5,388 nucleotides of DNA, taken from contig CANKLK010000142.1 in the NCBI GenBank assembly GCA_947482805.1, positions 1 through 5,388 of the forward strand, given 5' to 3'. The DNA comes from Flavobacteriaceae bacterium. GTDB taxonomy: Bacteria > Bacteroidota > Bacteroidia > Flavobacteriales > Flavobacteriaceae. How positions within the stretch are numbered: the stretch's first letter is position 1; each line of letters begins with the position of its first letter. This document shows, one piece after another, positions 1-5,388 of the stretch. Below the pieces are notes generated by a model. It saw nothing but the letters and a program-made list of their open reading frames with translations. It was not told where the DNA came from and did no database searches. The translations under genes and the position numbers were made by a program.

Positions 1-1
1 T

Positions 2-1807
2 GAATTCACTACATTCACAACTGGTGGAAGTCTATTAACTACGCCAGAAGCAGATGATCTAGCTACAAGTAACTATCCTAGCCGGACAGGTTTTGATCAT
101 ATGCAGTCTTACTATATTGGAGTTGAAGGAAAACCTTCGGCTAACATGACTGCAAATGTAAATGTGAACGTTTTAGGTCGTGTAGCAGTAAATCCTATAA
201 ATGAAATTTTCTATGAAAGCAGAGGTAGAGAACAAACTGTATTAACTCAAGATGGTCCTGCAGTTTCTAGCGACCTTAATAGAGTTCAAGTTTACAATGC
301 TTCATACAAATGGACGGCAAAAGATTTTGAAGTTAGAGGTTTTTATAGAACGGGTCATTATCACTGGGGTTATGAAGGCGATTTTTTTGCGCTATATTCT
401 GAAGCAAATTACGGTCCAAATTTAGATATCTACAATGGAGAAACTTTAGGATTCGAAGTTGATGGTAGAGGAAGTTTAAACGGATTTAAAGCTGCTTTTG
501 GTCCACAACTTTGGTGGGGAGCCAACCCTGCTTATTTATTGAAGTATTCTAAAAATTTCGGAAATGCAACTGCAACAGTGGTTTATCATGAAGACGTTTC
601 AGCAGCATCACCAGCTGTAACCTCCATATTCATTCCTCAACCAAAGACTCAGCGTGCTACATTTCACCTTAATTATAAAAACCAATTCTTCGGAATTGAT
701 TTTGGCTATATTTGGGGAGGACAACCGTTAAATGGAAGAGAATATCAGATTGCAAAAGAAATCACACCAAATAATTATACCACATATAACCGTACAATTC
801 AACCATCCGATAATTGGGGAGCTAAGACAAAGGTAACATTTTCTCAAGGTAGGTTCAATTTTTACACCCAAGCTGCTGTTATGGGGTTAGTTGCAAATGG
901 TGGAGCCGATAATACACAAACATTTACTGGTTGGAGATTAAAGGATAGTGGAAGTGGAAATCAAGTGAACTTCCTAACTGGTTTTACTTATAATGTAAAT
1001 TCAAAATTACAACTAGCTCCAAACTTTTTATGGCAAAAGCCATTAGTTGAAGCTATGCCAAATGGAGTTGATGCACCAGGAAGATTAAGAAATATTTTAG
1101 AAGACCCATTTATTGTTAGAGTTAATCGTGAAACAGTTGGTGGAGAATTTTTGTTAACGTATGACCCAACACCAGCTACTTGGATGTATGAATGGAATAA
1201 CGACATGGTAGAAGATGCAAAATTTGCATTTAGCACTGGTTTTGTTTTTCGTCATTTACCAACAACTATGGATGCTGCAATTGGATTTTTAGCCAATAGA
1301 ACTCCTTTTGCATTCGATAGATCAGCTCCAGCTCAAGATTTATGGGAATCTAATACTAGAATTGTATCTAAATTAACACCAGATTTAGGGATGATTGCAA
1401 ACATATATTTTGGAAATGGGCAAGCAAATGGTGATTCAGAAAGAACTATCAACAGAGTTGGTGGTGATATACGAATGATTTATAGAAAAGTTAAAGTTAC
1501 GAGTTCTGTCAAATTTAACGATTGGGGACCTTATGATTACCACAAGGATTTTAACTTAACCTTCCCATTCCAAGGTTCTTTAGATATATCTACATCTGTT
1601 GGAAAACCAAGCTGGTTTATTTTGCCTGATACTCGAATTGGAATAATGGGTATTTGGCGTTCTTTAGACCAATATTCACCAAGATATTCGCCAACTTTTG
1701 TTCCTGAGAATACTTATCCACCTGTGCCAGCACTTAGTCCTGTAGGATTCCCTAATGGTTCAGAATGGGAAATAAGAACCTATGTACATATTAATATTGG
1801 AAAATAA
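2..1807 (+). CDS. Probable outer-membrane beta-barrel protein of a glucan-utilisation operon (5' partial)
   Basis: The reading frame is open from base 2, so the ATG at 101 is an internal methionine; 33 codons before it read in frame and continue the same protein style. The 601 visible residues end at TAA (1805-1807). No catalytic motif or named domain is recognised. The sequence alternates polar and aromatic/hydrophobic residues in short strands separated by Gly/Asn/Asp-rich turns, for example FYRTGHYHWGYEGDFF (visible residues 114-129) and a WWG motif near residue 171. This is the look of a large outer-membrane beta-barrel, without the plug or TonB-box features of a SusC protein in the visible part. 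The C-terminus ends in IGK rather than the usual terminal aromatic. It lies 17 bases upstream of a glycan-binding-type lipoprotein and a GH16 laminarinase, so a role in binding or passage of beta-glucan at the outer membrane is inferred. A secreted non-barrel beta-rich protein is an alternative. The signal peptide and any N-terminal domain are outside the window. Confidence 0.6.
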   Translation, partial: EFTTFTTGGSLLTTPEADDLATSNYPSRTGFDHMQSYYIGVEGKPSANMTANVNVNVLGRVAVNPINEIFYESRGREQTVLTQDGPAVSSDLNRVQVYNASYKWTAKDFEVRGFYRTGHYHWGYEGDFFALYSEANYGPNLDIYNGETLGFEVDGRGSLNGFKAAFGPQLWWGANPAYLLKYSKNFGNATATVVYHEDVSAASPAVTSIFIPQPKTQRATFHLNYKNQFFGIDFGYIWGGQPLNGREYQIAKEITPNNYTTYNRTIQPSDNWGAKTKVTFSQGRFNFYTQAAVMGLVANGGADNTQTFTGWRLKDSGSGNQVNFLTGFTYNVNSKLQLAPNFLWQKPLVEAMPNGVDAPGRLRNILEDPFIVRVNRETVGGEFLLTYDPTPATWMYEWNNDMVEDAKFAFSTGFVFRHLPTTMDAAIGFLANRTPFAFDRSAPAQDLWESNTRIVSKLTPDLGMIANIYFGNGQANGDSERTINRVGGDIRMIYRKVKVTSSVKFNDWGPYDYHKDFNLTFPFQGSLDISTSVGKPSWFILPDTRIGIMGIWRSLDQYSPRYSPTFVPENTYPPVPALSPVGFPNGSEWEIRTYVHINIGK

Positions 1808-1824
1808 TTTAAAAAATAAAAAAA

Positions 1825-3258
1825 ATGAAAAGTAGAAAATTTAATTATTTAAGAAACTCAATTTTGTTAATATTGGTTTTGATAACCAGTTTAAATTGTG
1901 AATTAGATATGCCTAATGAAAATACATTAGCGACATATCCAAAAACTGCGGAAATATTTACAGATGCTCCAGTTGGAATGGGTAGTAATTTTTACTTTCC
2001 GTATGGGCCTGATGCAAATAATCCTGTAGGATCAAAATTCTCAGCTTGGTCTGTAGATAGTGAAGTAAGCTATAAAGGTAATGCTTCTATGCGTTTTGAT
2101 GTACCCAATGCAAATGATCCTGAAGGAAATTATGCCGGTGGTATTTTAAGAATTGATGGAGCTGGTCGTGATTTAACTGGTTATGATGCACTAACTTTTT
2201 GGGCTAAAGCTTCTCAAGGAGTAACTGTAGGAGAAATAGGTTTTGGAGAGGATTTCTATCCAAATAAATATATTACTACTATGCGAAATATATCACTCGG
2301 AACAAATTGGGTAAAATACATTATCCCAATTCCAGATGCTTCAAAATTATTACAAGAAAAAGGAGTATTCAGGTATTCTGCTGGCACACAAAATACAAAT
2401 GGATTTGGTTATACTTTTTGGATTGATGAATTAAAGTTTGAAAAGTTGGGAACTATATTGCCATTACAAGCTTCAATTATGAATGGTAACAATGTGGTAA
2501 GATCAACGTTTGTAGGCGTCACTACTTCAGTCACTGGTATAATTAGTAGCTTTAATATGCCAAATGGTAGTAATCAATCGGTTACTATTGCTCCAGCCTT
2601 TTTGAATTTCGTTTCTTCAAACCCTTCTGTAGCATCAGTAAGTGATACTGGGGTTGTGACTCCTTTAAGTGTAGGAACTGCTGTGATAACCGCTACTTTT
2701 GGAGGTCAACCAACTACAGGAAGTTTAACAATTAATTGTACGGGTACCTTTACAAGTGCTCCAATACCAACAAGAAATCCCGCCAATGTCCTTTCAGTAT
2801 TCAGTGATACTTATACAAATGTCCCAGTTTCCTATTATAATGGTTTTTGGACTCCAGGTTCAACAACTGGTTCGGCAGATTTTTCTGTAAACGGAAATAA
2901 TGTTTTAAACTACACTACCTTTAATTATGTTGGAATTGCATTTGCTAATCCAACTTTAAATGCTACAGCTATGACTAAAATACATTTTAACATGTACATC
3001 CCTAACAATGTTCCTCCAAATTTTAGTTTTTTGATTTCAATTGAAGATTGGGGACCAAATCAGATTGATAATGGTGGTGATGATACAAGACAACAAATTT
3101 TTGTTACAGCTTCACAAGTTCAAGCAAATAGTTGGGTTACCATTGAAGCTCCTTTGACTTTAGTGAACAGGAATAATATTGGTTTAATAATAATGGAGAA
3201 TATTAATGGTTCATCATTATCAAATTTTTATATGGATAATATCTATTTCTTCAACTAA
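1825..3258 (+). CDS. Surface glycan-binding-type lipoprotein: jelly-roll / BIG2 / jelly-roll
   Basis: A 477-residue protein with a lipoprotein-type signal peptide: basic start (MKSRK), hydrophobic stretch about 12-23, and a probable acylated Cys25. The lipobox (SLNC) is looser than usual, but the following ELD fits the acidic export signal of surface lipoproteins in Bacteroidota. Residues about 40-208 look like a carbohydrate-binding jelly-roll, with LTGYDALTFWAKAS and a closing strand YTFWIDELKFE. Residues about 212-306 are a bacterial Ig-like group 2 (BIG2) domain, shown by SNPSVASVSDTGVV followed by GTAVITATF. Residues about 311-477 form a second jelly-roll-like module that begins VLSVFSDTYTNVPV and ends FYMDNIYFFN; modules of this type occur in flavobacterial glycan-degrading proteins. 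No catalytic motif is seen. The start is preceded by a pure A/T leader with no Shine-Dalgarno motif. Its place directly before a GH16 laminarinase lipoprotein suggests it binds beta-1,3-glucan at the cell surface, in the role of a SusE/F-like surface glycan-binding protein. Domain folds are judged by eye; ligand is inferred. Confidence 0.75.
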   Translation: MKSRKFNYLRNSILLILVLITSLNCELDMPNENTLATYPKTAEIFTDAPVGMGSNFYFPYGPDANNPVGSKFSAWSVDSEVSYKGNASMRFDVPNANDPEGNYAGGILRIDGAGRDLTGYDALTFWAKASQGVTVGEIGFGEDFYPNKYITTMRNISLGTNWVKYIIPIPDASKLLQEKGVFRYSAGTQNTNGFGYTFWIDELKFEKLGTILPLQASIMNGNNVVRSTFVGVTTSVTGIISSFNMPNGSNQSVTIAPAFLNFVSSNPSVASVSDTGVVTPLSVGTAVITATFGGQPTTGSLTINCTGTFTSAPIPTRNPANVLSVFSDTYTNVPVSYYNGFWTPGSTTGSADFSVNGNNVLNYTTFNYVGIAFANPTLNATAMTKIHFNMYIPNNVPPNFSFLISIEDWGPNQIDNGGDDTRQQIFVTASQVQANSWVTIEAPLTLVNRNNIGLIIMENINGSSLSNFYMDNIYFFN

Positions 3259-3292
3259 AAAAAATACTAAATAACATTTCAAATATATAATA

Positions 3293-4099
3293 ATGAAAAA
3301 AATAAAAATATATAATTTACTTTTAATAGGTTTTGGCTCTTTAGTTATAGGTTGTGAGACCGATGAAAAGCAAACAGTTATTACTAAAACACAATTGGTA
3401 ATGAGTGAAGAATTTAATGTAGATGGAGCTCCAGATTCAAATTTATGGTCCTACAATATAGGAACAGGAAGTAATGGTTGGGGCAATAATGAATTGCAAT
3501 ATTATACTGATAGACCACAAAATGTTAAAGTTGAAAATGGAGTTTTAAAAATAACAGCTAGAAGAGAACAATATATGGGCTCCTCTTATACTTCTGCTAG
3601 AATTATTTCTAAAGGAAAATATGAAAAAAAATATGGGAGAATAGAAGCTCGAATTAAATTGCCAAGAGGTAAAGGTTTATGGCCTGCATTTTGGATGTTA
3701 GGAGCTAATTCAGATACTGTAATTTGGCCACAATGTGGAGAAATTGATATTATGGAATACCTTGGAAATAGTCCAACAAAAATATTTGGAACAGTTCACG
3801 GACCAGGTTATTCTGCTGGTGAATCAATTTCGAAAAACTTTTTCCTTTCCAATAGCAGATTTGATACTGACTTTCATATTTTCGGAATAGAATGGGATGA
3901 AAATAGAGTAAATTTTTACGTTGATGATATGTTATATCATTCAGTTACACCTGAAGATGTTCCAGGTGAATGGGTTTTTAATCAATCATTTTATATGATA
4001 TTGAATGTAGCAGTTGGAGGATATTTGCCAGGAGCTCCAAATGGAGAAACGCCTTTTCCACAAGAAATGTTAGTTGATTACATAAGAGTATATGAATAA
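3293..4099 (+). CDS. GH16 endo-beta-1,3-glucanase (laminarinase) lipoprotein
   Basis: A complete 268-residue glycoside hydrolase family 16 enzyme, predicted to cut internal beta-1,3 (or mixed beta-1,3/1,4) glucan bonds with retention of configuration. The signal peptide ends in a good lipobox, VIGC, with Cys21 as the lipid anchor; the following ETDE suits export to the cell surface. The catalytic domain fills residues about 35-268. The active-site motif GEIDIMEYLG carries Glu150 (nucleophile), Asp152 and Glu155 (acid/base), the ExDxxE form with the extra residue typical of laminarinases rather than the ExDxE of lichenases. Other family landmarks are WGNNELQYYT (63-72), the Arg-rich YGRIEARIKLPRGKGLWPAFWMLG region split over 114-137, FHIFGIEWD (194-202) and a closing VDYIRVY. 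There is no appended binding module, so the domain is minimal; binding may be supplied by the lipoprotein encoded 34 bases upstream. It is the last gene before a strong terminator. The GH16 call is secure; laminarin as substrate is inferred from motif and neighbours. Confidence 0.95.
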   Translation: MKKIKIYNLLLIGFGSLVIGCETDEKQTVITKTQLVMSEEFNVDGAPDSNLWSYNIGTGSNGWGNNELQYYTDRPQNVKVENGVLKITARREQYMGSSYTSARIISKGKYEKKYGRIEARIKLPRGKGLWPAFWMLGANSDTVIWPQCGEIDIMEYLGNSPTKIFGTVHGPGYSAGESISKNFFLSNSRFDTDFHIFGIEWDENRVNFYVDDMLYHSVTPEDVPGEWVFNQSFYMILNVAVGGYLPGAPNGETPFPQEMLVDYIRVYE

Positions 4100-4107
4100 A
4101 TATAATA

Positions 4108-4148
4108 AAGACAACTAGACTAATTGTATAATAGTCTAGTTGTTTTTT
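4108..4148 (+). terminator. Rho-independent terminator after the GH16 gene
   Basis: ACAACTAGACT (4111-4121) pairs perfectly with AGTCTAGTTGT (4133-4143). An added A-T pair (4122/4132) leaves a 9-base loop, and the outer A residues at 4108-4109 can pair with the T run. Six T residues follow at 4143-4148. It sits 8 bases after the GH16 stop codon and separates the hydrolase operon from the downstream gene, so the two are probably transcribed separately or the second at a reduced read-through level. Confidence 0.9.
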
Positions 4149-4190
4149 ATTAATTGGATTGGATAGAAAAAAAGAACTCTTTTAATTATT
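4149..4190 (+). promoter_or_regulatory. Short AT-rich leader before the phosphorylase-like gene
   Basis: These 42 bases lie between the terminator and the next start codon and must hold the translation start signals, which look A-rich (a run of seven A at 4167-4173) with no Shine-Dalgarno motif. No convincing Bacteroidota promoter (TTG then TAnnTTTG at the usual spacing) is found here, so where transcription of the downstream gene begins is unresolved; a degenerate promoter overlapping the terminator or read-through are both possible. Confidence 0.3.
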
Positions 4191-5388
4191 ATGATTAACA
4201 AACAAACTACACTAGTTGATAATGCGATTGAAGATAAAAAGGTGTCTATGGATATCGTTTTGTTAGATGGTGAAAAATTTTATAAAATAGCTAATAACGA
4301 TACAATGCGACCATTCTTTATGAGTGTCGTAAGTGATTCAAATCATTGGTTGTTTATATCAAGTAATGGAGGATTAACTGCCGGAAGGAAGAATGCTGAG
4401 TTTGCTTTGTTTCCCTACTATACAGATGACAAAATTACCGAGTTTGCTGATATAACAGGAAGTAAATCTATTTTTCAAATTCATTCAGATAATCAAACTC
4501 ATATTTGGGAACCCTTCTCGGAGCGATTTAACGAAAACTATAATTTAAGCAGAAATTTATACAAAAACCTATACGGTAATAAAATAGTATTTGAAGAGGT
4601 TCACCATGATTTTCAGTTGACTTATAGATATCAATGGAGTACCAGTAATATATACGGTTTCGTAAAAACTTCTGAAATTATAAATGATTCAGATAACAAT
4701 TATTCCATTACACTTTTAGATGGTATTCAAAATATTATACCTCATGGTGTGAGTAGTGATTTGCAAAATAGCACTAGTAATTTAGTTGATGCTTACAAAA
4801 GAAATGAACTTCATACACAAAGTGGTTTAGGTATTTTTGCTCTTAGTGCTATTATCGTTGATAAAGCTGAACCAAGCGAGGCTTTAAAAGCTAATATTGC
4901 ATGGTCATTAGGATTACACAAACCTTCTTACTTACTTTCATCATTACAAGTATCAAATTTTCGTAAAGCGCAAAATGTAAGTCTTGAGACTGATATTAAA
5001 GGTGAAAAAGGAGCTTATTTTGTTTCAACTGATTTGTTTTTAGTAAAGAATTCTTCTAAGTTTTGGAAAATAATTGCGAACGTAAATCAAAACCAATCTC
5101 AAATTATTGAATTAGCTGATGCTATTTGTAATGATAAAGCATTAGAAGATAAATTATTAGCTGATATCGAATTAGGAAAGCAAAATCTTATTGCTCTTAG
5201 CGCTACAGCTGATGGTTTGCAGTTTACTGCTGATAAACGAAAAGATACTAGACATTTCGCTAATGTTTTGTTTAACATTATGCGAGGTGGAATTTTTGAT
5301 AATAATTATCAAATTGAAAAAAATGATTTTGTAAACTATATTTCAAAAGCAAATAATACAGTTTTTGAAAAGCAATCTTCTTTTTTAA
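4191..5388 (+). CDS. Probable cytoplasmic beta-1,3-glucan phosphorylase, GH149-like (3' partial)
   Basis: The frame is open from ATG 4191 to the window end, giving 399 residues without a stop; the TAA in the last bases is out of frame. There is no signal peptide or membrane segment, so the protein should be cytoplasmic. Residues about 20-80 contain TMRPFFMSVVSDSNHWLFIS followed by SNGGLTAGRKNAEFALFPYY. This resembles the N-terminal beta-sandwich of clan GH-Q phosphorylases (GH94, GH149, GH161), where a PRPW-type strand is followed by a Gly-rich turn. Among these, GH149 beta-1,3-glucan phosphorylases are about 1,100 residues long, occur in Bacteroidota and fit the GH16 neighbour. Such an enzyme would release glucose 1-phosphate from beta-1,3-glucan oligosaccharides. 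The catalytic (alpha/alpha)6 barrel and its Asp would lie beyond the window, so activity cannot be checked. A Met at codon 20 (4248) is an alternative start, but the first ATG follows an A-rich leader. Another large GH-Q-like or uncharacterised protein remains possible. Base composition matches its neighbours. Confidence 0.6.
   Translation, partial: MINKQTTLVDNAIEDKKVSMDIVLLDGEKFYKIANNDTMRPFFMSVVSDSNHWLFISSNGGLTAGRKNAEFALFPYYTDDKITEFADITGSKSIFQIHSDNQTHIWEPFSERFNENYNLSRNLYKNLYGNKIVFEEVHHDFQLTYRYQWSTSNIYGFVKTSEIINDSDNNYSITLLDGIQNIIPHGVSSDLQNSTSNLVDAYKRNELHTQSGLGIFALSAIIVDKAEPSEALKANIAWSLGLHKPSYLLSSLQVSNFRKAQNVSLETDIKGEKGAYFVSTDLFLVKNSSKFWKIIANVNQNQSQIIELADAICNDKALEDKLLADIELGKQNLIALSATADGLQFTADKRKDTRHFANVLFNIMRGGIFDNNYQIEKNDFVNYISKANNTVFEKQSSFL

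Noticed and set aside
101..103. ATG at 101 as the true start of the first gene
   Set aside because: The frame is open to the window edge and the 33 codons before it continue the same protein; there is no A-rich leader or signal peptide at this ATG.
988..1236. An 82-codon open frame on the - strand
   Set aside because: It lies wholly inside the barrel-like gene, has no recognisable domain or start signal, and its composition is that of an antisense shadow.
4170..4183. Small hairpin AAAAG-AACT-CTTTT just before the phosphorylase-like start
   Set aside because: Only five mostly A-T pairs; expected by chance in such AT-rich sequence and too weak to propose as a regulatory element.
4122..4190. 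A Bacteroidota-type promoter (TTG ... TAnnTTTG) for the phosphorylase-like gene
   Set aside because: Several TTG triplets exist, but no TAnnTTTG follows at 17-23 bases; the nearest candidate, TAATTATT at 4183, matches poorly and would start transcription inside the gene.
5381..5388. TAA at the end of the window as the stop of the last gene
   Set aside because: It is out of frame: the codons read TTT, TTA, then a single A, so the gene continues past the window.

Overview
The window is AT-rich and reads like chromosomal DNA of a Bacteroidota member, most likely a flavobacterium. Three things point there: translation starts preceded by A-rich leaders with no Shine-Dalgarno motif, lipoproteins whose acylated Cys is followed by acidic residues, and a gene set typical of a polysaccharide utilisation locus (PUL). 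Everything recognisable lies on the + strand. No mobile element, tRNA, rRNA or CRISPR array is visible.

Layout: (1) positions 2-1807 hold the 3' part of a long gene for an aromatic, Gly-rich, beta-strand-rich protein, probably an outer-membrane beta-barrel; its start lies outside the window. (2) 1825-3258 encodes a predicted lipoprotein with a jelly-roll-like domain, a bacterial Ig-like (BIG2) domain and a second jelly-roll-like domain, a likely surface glycan-binding protein. (3) 3293-4099 encodes a compact GH16 endo-beta-1,3-glucanase (laminarinase type) lipoprotein with an intact ExDxxE catalytic motif. These three genes are 17 and 34 bases apart and look like the end of one operon, closed by a strong intrinsic terminator at 4108-4148. 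(4) From 4191 to the window end runs the first 399 codons of a large protein without a signal peptide. Its N-terminal part resembles the beta-sandwich region of GH94/GH149/GH161-type phosphorylases; a GH149-like beta-1,3-glucan phosphorylase is the best guess.

Taken together, this looks like part of a laminarin / beta-1,3-glucan PUL. The lipoprotein would hold the glucan at the cell surface and the GH16 enzyme would cut it. The barrel protein may help it cross or bind at the outer membrane. The downstream enzyme would split imported oligosaccharides in the cytoplasm with phosphate, giving glucose 1-phosphate. The GH16 call is firm, the substrate is a good inference, and the roles of the barrel and the partial phosphorylase are tentative. 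No SusC/SusD pair is in view; if present, it would lie outside the window.
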